Below, one piece after another: positions 48,300 to 60,133 of a stretch of DNA of 64,000 bases. Positions within the stretch are counted from its first letter, which is position 1, and every line of letters begins with the position of its first letter. The DNA is from Cololabis saira (lineage: Eukaryota > Chordata > Actinopteri > Beloniformes > Belonidae). The DNA lies in NCBI RefSeq assembly GCF_033807715.1, contig NC_084601.1, positions 18,220,690 through 18,284,689 on the forward strand, read 5' to 3'. A program made the translations under genes and the position numbers. Below the pieces are notes generated by a model. The model worked only from the letters and a program-made list of their open reading frames with translations, searched no databases and was not told the DNA's origin.

Positions 48300-49310
48300 G
48301 ACAATCCTACACGAGCTGAGACGGATTCATCTGCAGTGTGTTGACCTTGTGTGTTTCAGCGGTCTCGTTTTGGCCCCTCCTCGAGCAGCAGCGAGGGGCA
48401 GCCGAGCATCCCTTGGACCAATCCGTTGCCGGTAACATTTCCGAGGGGAGCGAGGGAGCGAGAGGATGAGACGCCGCTGGTCGTCCTGCTGCTTCTCCAT
48501 CCTCTGTTCTGCTCTACACAGCGACCGGGGAGCTGTGGAATAGGCGTGCGTTACCACCACCACCACCACCCCCCCCAAAAAAATAAAACAATTAAATAAC
48601 GCATTGAAAACCTCACACCGAAAACTCAACTTTGAGGTAAGGAGACTTTGAAATAGAGGAAGATATGGTTGGTTCTTTATCATTGTTCCTCAAACTCACA
48701 GTATCTGTGCATGCAGTGGGGACAGAGATGTGGCTCTGGTCTAAGGTGTGGGAGAACGAACAGATTTGCCGTCAGCTGGCTGACAACTTGACGAGAAAAA
48801 AAAAAGAAGAAGTTGTGCAATTTGCATGTCCAGATCGTATCCTTTCAAGTGCACACAATCGGATAAAGAAAGCCTCTTTGGCAGTTTCATTCGAAACGTG
48901 CATGGAAAGCAATCCAGTGTTGGCAATCACCGAGTTTCATCCGTGCGTAAATGTGCGCTGACCGTAAAGCCTGAATTATGGTTCCACGTTACACCGACGC
49001 AGAGCCTACGCCGTAGGCTACGGCGTACGTCGCACGCGGTACCCTACAGCGTAGGCTCTGCGTCGGTGTAACGTGGAACCATAAATCAGCCTTGAGAGCG
49101 CCTCGCTCGAGTGCCGATGTGCGCGTCCCGGAGAGGAATTCGATCCGAATGCGCGAGTTGGTTCGTTTACACTTTAAAACCAAAGCGCACGACAGTTGAA
49201 TGAATTAAACAGAAGTCGTGCAAGGCGCTTAGAGCAGGGAAAAGAAAGAAAAGAAGAAAAAAAAGAAGATGATTCGGGACCCGCCGGTCCAGGTGGGGGG
49301 TGGGATGGTG
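48300..49310 (+). promoter_or_regulatory. GC-rich candidate promoter and first exon(s) of the next gene
   Basis: After 10 kb of AT-rich DNA the sequence becomes GC- and CpG-rich (48355-48560). It contains a CCAAT at 48418-48422 and ends in an exon-like donor CTTTGAG|GTAAGG at 48636/48637. A second GC-rich block (49090-49300) ends in CGGTCCAG|GTGGGG. By synteny with human GJA4-SMIM12-DLGAP3 these could be alternative 5'UTR exons of dlgap3, but no coding exon is visible to confirm it. A palindromic MITE sits between the blocks. Confidence 0.4.
48968..49092. mobile_element. Palindromic Harbinger-type MITE, copy 1 (125 bp)
   Basis: The two halves are almost exact reverse complements: ATGGTTCCACGTTACACCGA at the left is mirrored at the right, and pairing continues to a central GTACGTCGCACGC-type loop. 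The flanks are TAA (48965-48967) and TGA (49093-49095), fitting a TWA-like target duplication that has mutated. Related copies are at 55073 and 60074. Confidence 0.85.
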
Positions 49311-51640
49311 CTGATGCTGAGGTGCGGGTTTTTTCAGTGGTGCCAGTTCATATCACATCCATTTCACTTGTGTGATTTCACATATTTGAAATATGGTGAC
49401 CATCTGTTTTCCTCTTAACATCGAGTTTCCCATGAATTTTCTCCCTCCTCACCCCCAACCCCCCCGCCGCTTTATTGCACCGCTTTAATTGGATTTCACG
49501 ATGTGCCAGAATATTAGACACACCAGGCATAGTACATGGTTCGTTTGATGGTTCCCCCTTTGGTGTGTGATGTGAATTCAGATGACCACATAAGCTAGAG
49601 TTGTGTCAGTGAAATGCACATGAAGTTAATTTAATATCTAAGATTCGTCTCTTTTTTCTGTTTATTGGATCCAGGTTGCCGTTTTTTCTTATTGCCTGTG
49701 TGTATGGGATGGGTCTGTAGCCTCAGGAAAATGGCTCTGCATCCGCCACACCACGACTCAGAAATCTTATTAAGCTTTCACGGATACCAAGGTGGTAGTG
49801 TCAAGGTGGTGTGATTGATCATTCATTCTACAAAAATGCATTACCACAATTTGTAAATAGAGGGGCGGACTTATTATTATCATTTATATTTTAATCTTAA
49901 ACAAGATGATGTGCAAATTTGATTGTGCAGAAGGAGCGTATAGTTTTCATTGGTGATGCCATCAGTCAGACCTACTTTTTTGCTCAGAATCTATCAGATG
50001 TGAAAATAGTGTGATGAAACACTTGTTTCTTTTCTCCAGCTGGACACAAGATTCATCTTGCCTGAACTTGAACAGAAAGGATTTGTTTGACATAGAAATT
50101 GAATGTTTTCAAAGAGAAAATGAATCACAGTTTTTACTGCTATGTTTTTACCCACTTTGTTTGATAAAGATTTACTGTAATGTTACACTGACATGTTGTA
50201 CAGTTACACTTATACATATATTATAAGCTGGAAAAATGTAATGCTACCATTTTGTGTTTGTGTGTGTGTCTGTGTGTGTGGTGGGTAAATACAATCTCTT
50301 TAAAACATATCGGCAGTCTTTTTCTGCCAACTAAGATGTTCTCCTTCATGGACCAGAAAAGGCAAGTTAGAATTAAATGACGCTTTCTTTATTTCATGTG
50401 GACTAAAAATTACATTTTCTTTTCTTGACACCACCCACCCGCCCCTCCCCACACACATGCACCTTATTTCATTGGCTGATTATTATAGAGACACTCCAAG
50501 TTAATGGGGGCAGGATTATGTTCATCTTGCTGTCTGGTTAAGGCCCCTTGCTTACTCATTCTTATACGAGATCTGAGAAAGTGGGAAAAGCAACTTAGAC
50601 AATGAGAAGTATCAGTATATTATTGCATATGATATAGTCAAAGTGGTTTATAACTTTATGAGTTAATATATAAGACTACAGTACTTATCAGCCAACCAAG
50701 GAGTCTACGGCCTAGGGGTACAGCAAGAGTGTGGTTTAAAGCGGTTTTATGTAGCAATACCACTTCTGACCACACGCAGGCACATCGCCCTGACTAAAGG
50801 ACCGCTGTCAATAAAGTGGTATGAAATTAATAGTGAGTGGCTGGCACATCTTGTAATATAATTTCGTACCACTAGAAGTGCACGTTGTTGTGTCTTACAT
50901 CTGGACATATTGCATGAACTTTCTTGAGATTTCATATTGATACATAGAATGAGTTTAAGATATCAATATCAACTTGAGAGATTACTCATAATGACAATAC
51001 TAATATGCTGATATTTAGGGTTTCAATTTGTTAGGGTTTCTATAAATGTTTGAGAATCTATCCGTGGGAAGTTAATTTGGACATTTTGGAATCATTAAAA
51101 TTTGAAAACAAATTTGAAAACATAGCATAAGATGAAAAAAAAACCAAAACACCTTAAACAAAAATGGAACAGATATATAGTTAGTGAAACAGCTGGAATA
51201 CCAACAGACGACATGAGAAGATAAGCGCTTCTAAAGGAGTGTGTTAAATCAATCTACAGTGTTAATTTCTGTATGATAAAATAAAGCAGAATAAACAGCT
51301 TCATAGTAATGACCTGTCATCATAGTAACTAACGACTTAAATTAAGTTACCTTATATTTAGTGTAGCTGATTTACTGGCTGGCTAACTACAAGCTATATC
51401 ATATTTAGTATTTATTAGTTAAACTTTAACATAATGGATCAAATCTAGTAAAATCATCCAAACTTATTTGGGCTTAAATATGGAGTACCCACTGATACTT
51501 GTGAACTGTGCAGGATTCTGGAAATCTATAAATCTGTGAATCTGATACAAGAGTCCACAGGATAGAAATTCAAGTAGTTTTGATTAAATCTGTCTGTTTT
51601 TAAGCAAAATTATAATTTTTCTTTCAACAATCTTCTGCTA
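49311..51640. other. Stretch without recognised gene
   Basis: If the candidate first exon at 48.6 or 49.3 kb is real, this is intron. No coding exon or clear element end was found. Confidence 0.45.
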
Positions 51641-51644
51641 TAGG

Positions 51645-51935
51645 TAACTCAGCTCAACTCATCTTTATTTATAAAGCAATTTAAAACAACCACAGCTGAA
51701 ACAAGGTGCTGTACAGAAATAAATAAAACAACACAGGAACATAAGACAATTTACAAGAAATAAATACTAAAATAATTGTTTATTGTTTTTCAAACTAATT
51801 AAAAACAATTAAACAATAACTAAAAACAAACCATACAAACACTAAAACAGGAGCAGAGTCTCATGCTGGGTTGAAAGTCAAGGAATAAAAATGGGTTTTA
51901 AGATGAGTTTTAAAAATGGACAGTGATGAGGCAAC
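51645..51935 (-). pseudogene. LINE 3' tail with ORF2 C-terminal codons
   Basis: The minus strand reads SSLSIFKTHLKTHFYSLTFN then PA and a stop, the C-terminal signature of many fish non-LTR polyproteins (LSxFKxxLKTHLFxLAF). AT-rich 3'UTR follows and ends with 'tttataaataaagatg' near 51660. Confidence 0.6.
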
Positions 51936-51939
51936 ATGC

Positions 51940-54815
51940 AGATTTGCAAACATCTACATATATTATTTATGAATTTCTATTGATTGCCAAACGTTCCCAT
52001 GAGTTCCATGGAAATCGTTTACGCATTTGACTTTTGCACACAGACTGTAGTCAAAGTTTTGTTAACTGGAAGTCCTAAGCCTCAAGTTTGGCGTGCTGGT
52101 CACTTGTGTGATGAGTATTTAGGCAGGAAGTTCCTGTATCTGGCGAGCGATCCTTGGATGCTGATTGGACAAAAGCTTGAGGGCATGAGGACAGTCATTT
52201 TACAGGAAGTTGGTAAAAAATTTAAAATCTTTCCATGAATTTGAATTTTTGGCACGGTTTGGAAATCACAAACAACACTGAAGTTTACCATGAGCAGATC
52301 TTGTGGAGCAATGTGGAGAGATGTTCAGGAAAAAATCCCAAACAGAGGTTGAAAACTTTCTCTCAAAGCCTCAAAAGAAAGCTTTTAATATTAAGTGAGA
52401 CCATGACTTTTGTACCAAACTTAAGAATCAAAAATGTTCAAGAGATGATTGATTAAATTTCACTTGCTGAAGGCATAAGAAAATATACATCTGCTGTCTT
52501 TTCATTTTTAATGATACAACCTAATGATTTTTCTCCACCCAAGAAGCTATTGTGGCTCCAGTAACATTGCGATGTTTTTGTTTTGTTTCTTTTCAATTTA
52601 TCATGTACGGGCACTGAAATTCCCATCAAAGAAAGGTTTGTGTATTCTGTCAGGTAGAAACTGGAATTGGCCATAACTGTAAAAAGTAGAGAAACTGCTT
52701 TTTTTTTAATGGGATAATAGTAATAAAGAACATAGTTTTTAGGTCAAAGCCTACAATATCAGGTTGTTGGATGTCTTTATTGAGCTGGTGAGTTATTATT
52801 CCAGCTCAGTGTCCCCTTCATTTCATACCTAAATTGCACTAAAAAAGAGTTCTATTGAGTATTTGTAGTTAATGTCACATATAACAGCAACATTGTAACC
52901 CTAGTTCTCTGAGCATTGTTGACAAATGTATTGGTTTGCAGCCCATGCTTGTAAAATATAAAAGCATGTTATCAGATTTTCTTATCATAAATGGCTGCTT
53001 TTAGATTTACTATTACTTAATTCTCCAAATATCAGCTGGAACTAATAGAATTTACCTTTCAAGTTCTGTTATCATACAGCAGAAAGCTTAGTGCTGACAT
53101 CCTGCCGGAACGGGAGAAGTAATAGCGGCCTGCGAGGCAAGGTGAAAGGCTTTGAGTGTTTTCACATCATTACAGCTGCCTCTAAAGCTGACCGCTGCAT
53201 GGAAACTCAGAGCACAACCGATTGTGTTATTTGAAAGAAAAGCTCTCAGTGTGAATACGGTGCTTTCATTTAAAGTCTGCATGAATGGAAGCTGCTGATG
53301 GGAAATTGATACACACACACGCACACACATCCAAGAACATACACGTTTATTTATACACAGAATCCTCATCTCCCTGCCTCAGCCCATGTTTTCTGATTAT
53401 CTTTCAAATCTTGCAAACCACGTTGAGGCCATTTTGCGTATTCCATATCAATATGGGGCATTTAACTGTTGAGATGGGAGTGTTTGTATGCTGTGTGAAT
53501 GAATGCATGAACAAACACACCAGGCCAGTCAGGTGTGTTTTATCCACCGCACTTGTGAAGGCCTACAACTGCAGCAGTATCCATGCAGAAGCTGTATCAT
53601 ATCATCAAACCCTCAATTACACAGAGCCCAAAAAATCACAATAAAAAGTAGCGAAACAAAATTTACTTGGATTGATTTCTGCAGCCATTATTCCTCATAC
53701 TGTACTACACAGCTCAGGTTAGGAGGAGGCTACCATGTCTTATTCATGGTGTAATTTGACTTGCATGCTAATGTCTGGCTGTGGTGATTAACAGTATAAT
53801 GTTTACCTTGGAGTTAATCGCTTGGTGTAACATTAGTCATTTAAAATGTCGCCTGTCTTGGGGCTGTGTTTTCCTAAAAGATCAAAACAGCAGGGAAGAG
53901 AGGAGTTTTTTTTAATTCTTGTCGTTGTGAAACATGGGGGAGCCGAGATGACATGACTAGCTGCTGGAAACATTACTGAAGCTAAAATAAACTGATTTAG
54001 TACCAGTGTTTTTTTTTCATATCATATTTTCTACTGTTTTGTACAGTAAAAACATTTTAACTGATGTCAGAACCACACAGGAGGTCCCAAATAACTTTCT
54101 GATCTGTTGGTAACACAGGTTAAACAGACAGAAGTTGTTACCATGATTTTTTGTGTTTTTGCTATTAACAGAAAATTCATGTGCATGTTCATATGTTATG
54201 TATAACTGATGGCGAAAGAGGGTAATTATTCATGTTCTTGGAGTAGTTTTTTTATGTTTATGTTTCTCTCCTGGCAGAGATTAGTTATTCTGATTCGAAT
54301 TTGTCATTTAATGCACTTAAGAAATTAAAAATAAGTGAAAAATCATAAGCATAAGTAACAGTTCTCATGAGTAGACTCTAAAAATGAAAAAAAAAAAAAT
54401 GACTAGGTGATTTATAACTGGCGTGCTGCCCGCTTACTAGGCTGTTTTTATGTGACCATTCCTGCATGCGCCTGGCTGTTTTCCCAACCTTGGCCAGCTA
54501 AGTGCATGACTCAAATTGAGGGCTGTTTTTTGTGTTTTGTGTAGTGTCATCTCTCAGACTTAATACTTTCTCACATAGTACCGGTAATAACTTTTACATT
54601 TGCATGGAACCTCAAGTCTGTAGGACTGATTTCACATAATCAGTCCTGCATTCGACATTCAAAGAGAAAAGAGGCAGAGGAGATGTGTGTAACACAGCGA
54701 ACATAAAAAGTATGCACAATTTCATGAAATTGGAGGCTTTTAAAATATAAGGAAATAATGACGAGAACATAAATGTTAGACTTGTTACATCATTAATGTC
54801 ATATCACAAGCAGGA
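51940..54815. other. Stretch without recognised gene
   Basis: Frames of up to 119 codons (for example 53285-53644) are unrecognised and lack splice context. No transposon ends were identified. Confidence 0.45.
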
Positions 54816-54825
54816 CTGAATTTAA

Positions 54826-55644
54826 AGGGATTGTGACATGAAAAACACATTTTTCTTGATTTTTTGTGTTTTGTTGGGTGTCTTGACATCAATTACACCC
54901 AAAAAACAACGAACTTTTAACATTCAGTGTATTGTGTGCTTTCTGGGATTTTCCGCATAACTATGCAAAAACGGCGCACCTGGTTTGGTGGCGGATCGTT
55001 ACGTAACGATCCGCTAAATCACCGCCCCCTCCACCCAGCTCCCTGCCTCCTCTCCTCTCCAGTGCACCATAAAGGCTGATTTATGGTTCCGCGTTACACC
55101 GACGCAGAACCTACGGCGAAGGGTTACGCGGCGACGCGCACCGTACGCTGAACCCTACGGCGTATGCTCTGCGTCGATTTAACGCGGACCATAAATCAGG
55201 CTTAACACGGAGCTGTTTACAGCCTCTTCTGTTCTAATCACCGGAGGAAAACTGCTAAGAAGACCCGCGGCCACTGACTGGACTTAAGATAAGGGGACAC
55301 TTTATTTACATGCCTTTATTTTTATGATTGTTTGCTGTGGTTCGCCGTGCTGCTTTTCCGTGCATGCTTTGCCTGTCGCTCCCGGCGCCTGTCGCTCTCC
55401 GACGCCGCTGTGAGCGTATGGCTGGAGGAGGAGGAGGTTTGGAGGAGGAGCGGAGCAATGATTGACAGGAAAGGGGGGAAAGGAAGCATTTTTCACGGTG
55501 CAAAAAAACACTGTAATAAAAAGCCAGGAAAAGAGTACCAGATTGAAGTTTTTCTTGTTACACTCTTTTAGACACATTTGAGGGATGTTGGCCAAGACTT
55601 TTAATAGTGTTAAAAGCATGTTAAATAATGATGTCACAATACCT
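54826..55644. mobile_element. TTAA-flanked MITE (piggyBac-type), 819 bp with nested insertion
   Basis: The ends AGGGATTGTGACATG and the complement of AGGTATTGTGACATC are flanked by TTAA (54822-54825, 55645-55648). The interior has a perfect 24-bp palindrome (54991-55014) centred on TTACGTAA, and a second transposon inserted at 55073-55202. Removing that insert leaves about 690 bp. Confidence 0.88.
55073..55202. mobile_element. Palindromic Harbinger-type MITE, copy 2 (130 bp), nested
   Basis: The ends AGGCTGATTTATGGTTCCGC and the complement of a near-identical sequence are flanked by TAA on both sides (55070-55072, 55203-55205). It inserted into the TTAA MITE at 54826-55644, so it is the younger of the two. 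Confidence 0.88.
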
Positions 55645-55689
55645 TTAAAGACAATTTACCACAGCTTTATTGTCTAATTCTATCTATCT

Positions 55690-56260
55690 CTTTTTAAATT
55701 CTACCACTGTCTGCTTTGCAAAAAAGTTCAGGGTCCCCTTGAATTGCCAGAGAATCTCCTGCGTACTGCTCTTTTAAAGTCATTCCATAGGTTTTCGATG
55801 GGGATGATTGGTTGCTGACTTGGCCAAGATACAGATTTCCTTACCTGAAGCCATGTTTTGGTTGATTTCGATGCATGTTGTGGGTGATTGCCATGTTGGA
55901 ATGTGAAATTCATCTTTATTTCCAGCTGTCAAACAAAGGACAGAAGGTTTTGCACCAAAATATCCTGGTCTTTGGACCTATTCATTTTCCTACACTATCT
56001 TTTGAATCCTGCACAAGAAAAGGCTGTGTAGAACAAGACAGGAGTCATTTCTCACAGAAAAGGAATCAGCAAACCCACCCCAAAAATTAATGAAGTCACT
56101 CCAAACCACGTGAGAAAATGTGTTTTGGTCTGATGAGACAGGTATGTTTAGTGCAAAGTCAATACAGGGCAATCTCCAAGGAACGCCATGCCAACAGTGA
56201 GGCATGGTGGGAGTAGCGGTATACTTTAGAGCTGCTCTCCTTCAGCTTTGCCAGGGGCAC
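55690..56260. pseudogene. Tc1/mariner transposase remnants, head to head
   Basis: The minus strand at 55728-55910 reads FQHGNHPQHASKSTKTWLQV then WPSQQP, PIENLWNDFKRAV, the C-terminal catalytic part of a Tc1-type transposase. The plus strand at about 56120-56150 reads FWSDET, the mid-domain motif that should lie upstream in the same orientation. The halves now face each other, so the copy is rearranged and dead. Confidence 0.75.
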
Positions 56261-58560
56261 TTGTCAAAATAATCAAATGCAAGGAGTGACCAGTACCTGC
56301 CAGTCTGTGCTTCCTTCAGCATTGCTGTTTGCTTCTTGGTCGGCTCCCTGATAAGTTTTCTCCTCGTCCTCCCATAAAATTTGTCGTCTTGATCTTTGCA
56401 CGTTGTTACAGACATTTCACTAAGACATAAAACAATTGTGCCATTTCAAGAACAAAAGGGCAGAGTCTCGTTTAAAGGGAAGGACACACTGAAACCTGAC
56501 ATGGGAACATCTCTTCCTATAAACACTGAGAATAACTAGCCCCTGATTCATTTAATTTCTGTGTCCCATCACTTGTTTGAGTCAGATATGAAAAAGGAAA
56601 AGCATATATAAGTATGTATGGTAGATGGGAAGCAAAGTAAAGATTGCTTCCCTTGCTTTATAGCATCAGAAATGAAAAGCACAATCTTATGTGAAAGCCT
56701 TTCTGAATTTGGTCAATATAATCTTTCTATGTTTTAAGCCGTGGTAAAGGTTGTTCAAGGTGGGCCTAATACCACTCTAACATTTCAGTGAGTCTTTTTG
56801 TTATTGCTTATTTACTCCAGTGTCAAAAAGGCTTTCCTAGCTCCTCTCTTGCAAAATGAAGCACTGACAGTAGTAAAAGTGCTAATAAAATAGTGAGGGC
56901 ATGTTTTGTTAATCCAGGTTTAACAGACACATACATGCACATGCTAAGTCGCACCCTTCACACCTTCTCTTTCAGTTGGGTGCACCGTCCCACACATACC
57001 ATTGTAACCACGGGGGTCCTACTCTAACTAGAGTGTTAGCACCTTGTCTTGACACCTATCCCCCTCTCTGATGGTGCATACATAATCATACCCGCTGTTG
57101 TTCTTGCAGGATAACAGGTCCACTCAAAGTCCCCATTAATCGTACAGTACACGCTCACAGTCGATCGAGAGACCTCATAACTTGCTCAAAATGATGTAAT
57201 GGGTAGAAACAGCATTGTGCAAGCACTAACACTTCACTGCAAATGCTGTGTGTGAATCATCTTGCGGATGGGACCTGAAAGAGAGCTTGCAGGCGAGCAG
57301 CAAGGTTAAAGAGGCGAGGGTAATTGCTGTAACCTATCTGGGTGGAAAAATGTTTGCTCGTGTTCCCAGTGTACTGTTCTTTGATGCACTTGGGCATGAA
57401 ATCGTTCCCCTTTCCACCCAAGCATGCCCCAAGCCTAAGTCCAGCTCCCATCCCTTGCCAGCCGAGGTGGCCTTTCTGCATGCGTGTGCATGTGTCTTTT
57501 GTACATCATGATTGTCTGTTTGCTTTCAGTTGCCTTCGTGATTAGTTACTTGAGCGTTTGTGAATGAGTGTGTTTGTCGGGGCTTGAGAGGTGTGGGGGT
57601 GGGGCAGGGGTTTGCAGAGGGTGGTTGAGTACTGGGCATCAGCTGGGCCCTTTTCATTCCTTGCTGAATGACATAGTGAGCGCTGCAGTGATTATGGGCT
57701 GCAAAGAGAATAGCAAGAGAATCACAAAACTAAAATCAGAGGGAGAACTGGGAGGAATATACTTCAAGTGCTTCCGGAAACATACGAGTACACATTCATT
57801 CATTTGCACTGACGAGGAAGTGTGTGTTTTGGGATGGGTACAGTTTTTAATCAAGCTTTCTTTATGATTGATAGACTGGGTTATTCCATTATGAATTACC
57901 ATGACATGGCAGTTCAGGTCACACTGTAAGGAAACTATGACTTCATCCCTGAATGTGTTTGTAAGTTTTTGAGTTTGACAAGACTAGAATAGAAAAATAA
58001 CAAACTGCTTCCTGCGGTGTTATGTGCTCTGGAGATGTGTGTTTGCACTGCAGTTACACTGTATATTCTGTGGTGTTTTCAGGAGACATTAACATATTCT
58101 GTGCAAGTTTGCCATGACAGTCGGGAAAGGCAAAAGTAAAAGAGGCAGTTGGCACCCAAAAGCGCATTCTTCTTCTGCATGACTGAATAGATACGTCCTA
58201 CTGTTTTCATGAAAATTGCATACAATGACTCGTCTTCATCAAGACATAAATTGCAGATCTTTACTGGATTTAAAATATTGATAAGTGAAAAAATTAGTGT
58301 CTGAAGCCCTAGAAACCATGCGGATATCTCATCCTGAATTGAATTGCTTGGTAGTTGCACCCTTGTACTGCTCTCGGAGAGTATGAAAGGATATGATGCA
58401 GTGTGATAAACAGTAATGCTTTCAAGCATTTTGAGTGTAAAACAAAGCAGTATTGTGGTAATGTAAAAGATGACACAATGGCTGTGCTGCATATCACTGG
58501 CACATAAGAGCAATGCATAACAAGGGGAGAGAGCACACTGCCAATAACATGGCAAATGTA
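56261..58560. other. Stretch without recognised gene
   Basis: The first 200 bp may be further transposon debris ('gcttcttggtcggctccctg'). Otherwise no exon, repeat boundary or RNA gene is supported. The 165-codon minus-strand frame at 58079-58576 is unrecognised. Confidence 0.4.
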
Positions 58561-58567
58561 GAAAATA

Positions 58568-59150
58568 GAGATGCACCGATTGACCTGCCAGGGACCTGAA
58601 TTTGACCGACAGATCAACCTCACTTTTTCACCGATTACGTTCCAGTCCATTTTGCACACGGGCCATATAATAAAAATAAGCAAATTAAGCGAGAAAGCGC
58701 TGTGTATATAGGAGCAGAAGCAACATGATAATGTGGACATTTTTAATGACCATGAGTTCAAATATTGTTGGAATGATGATCTGAAACGTCACGCCACAGG
58801 TTTTCTGAAAAGCCGTTTAGATATCTCTTTTTTGTCGAAATGTGGGGCACGTTATTTTGTAAATTGGCACGTGAAGCCGACTCAAACACGCCCATCTTAT
58901 GTCAATCAATGTCTGCCGTGGCCACCAGGTCCATCAGCCCCATCCATGACGGAGTAGCTGCTGGCGAACATTTACAGCAGAATTTTCTGATTCAAATATC
59001 GTTTTAGTGATGAAATTAGTAATGACTGCTGCGTTTAGGAGACGCCGGGTCTCCGGAGAGTACAAACTGCTGATTGTGTCGCTAAGCTTCATAGCGTGAG
59101 GGTGACTGATGAGGAAGAGATGATGGCTAGCCATTGGCTAAGCAGCCTAC
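58568..59150. mobile_element. Probable hAT-related fragment, one end only
   Basis: Begins AGAGATGCACCGATTGACC, an end sequence I associate with fish hAT elements, and is more GC-rich than its surroundings. No matching right end was found, so it is partial or misjudged. Confidence 0.35.
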
Positions 59151-59813
59151 CAAACAAAAGGCCTTGCCCCACGGTATAAATACATGAATCGCTTTATATT
59201 AATTCATTTGAAGTGGTATTAGAGCCTTATTGGATGTGAAATCAAGTAATGAAAAACAAAACTGTTTTTTGAATCAGTATTTATATATGTTTATTTCTGC
59301 TGTAAACTTACACATCTTAATATGGAATTCAATAGAGGTACATTTATTTAAAGCAAAAAAATAAATTATGAATTCACCTGATGTGGTACAAAATGATAAT
59401 AGACAGTAGTCATCATTTGAAGTGGATTAAAAACACACGTTATGAAAAAAAAAATGAATATCAGTTATTGTTACAGGAAAACTTTGATTAAATGTTTTGA
59501 TCCACTTCAATTGATGTATATCTCAAAAACAACTAGGGCTGTAATCTCCCGGTGGACTGGTCGATTTATTAGTCCATGCGACCTGGCTCGACTAAAATAT
59601 GATTGGTCGATTCTTTAATTTAATTTAATTTCATCTGGAGGGAAGTACCAAGTTCTAAAGGGAGTGTTTTCAGAGCACACCTCTTTCACAGGTACTGGTC
59701 TATCTTTGGACACCCCCGTGTTTTTGCTATTTTGGATTAGCCCAACCCACTGACCAGAGACGGATACACTGTAAAGTAGAAGGACGAGGTCCGGTGATTT
59801 GTTGAACTCTATC

Positions 59814-59934
59814 ATGTCATCGACATCTGCAGTGTGGCAGAATTTCATCAAAATAGACAATGGGAAAAAACGTTGAATGCGAACTTTGCAAGCAACCGTT
59901 TGGATATCACGGCTCCATGTATCACCTGAAAACG
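59814..59934 (+). pseudogene. BED zinc-finger exon of a hAT transposase (decayed)
   Basis: Reads MSSTSAVWQNFIKIDNGK, then, after one extra A in a run of six, NVECELCKQPFGYHGSMYHL and KT at a GTAAGC donor. The C-x2-C and spaced histidines are those of the BED finger at the N terminus of hAT transposases. No DDE or dimerisation region was found downstream. Confidence 0.7.
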
Positions 59935-60073
59935 GTAAGCCAACTTGCCTCATCCGTTTTGACAATATGAACATATCAGAATTGTCATGTTTTAATGTTT
60001 TAGTGTAATAATTGTTTTGTAACAGAAGGCGCATGCGCCCGCAAAAACGGCGCATCCCGGTGCTGGATGTTAA

Positions 60074-60133
60074 AGGCTGATTTATGGTTCCGCGTTACAC
60101 CGACGCAGAGCCTACGCCGTAATAATTCAGGTT
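60074..60133. mobile_element. Palindromic Harbinger-type MITE, copy 3 (60 bp, deleted)
   Basis: Carries the full left arm AGGCTGATTTATGGTTCCGC up to CCTACGCCGT, then jumps to a short right end AATAATTCAGGTT. TAA flanks both sides (60071-60073, 60134-60136). It is an internal-deletion form of copies 1 and 2. Confidence 0.7.

Noticed and set aside
58079..58576. 165-codon minus-strand frame with hydrophobic stretches
   Set aside because: Long for chance but unrecognised, and AT-rich DNA readily gives Leu/Phe/Ile-rich frames; conservation data would be needed.
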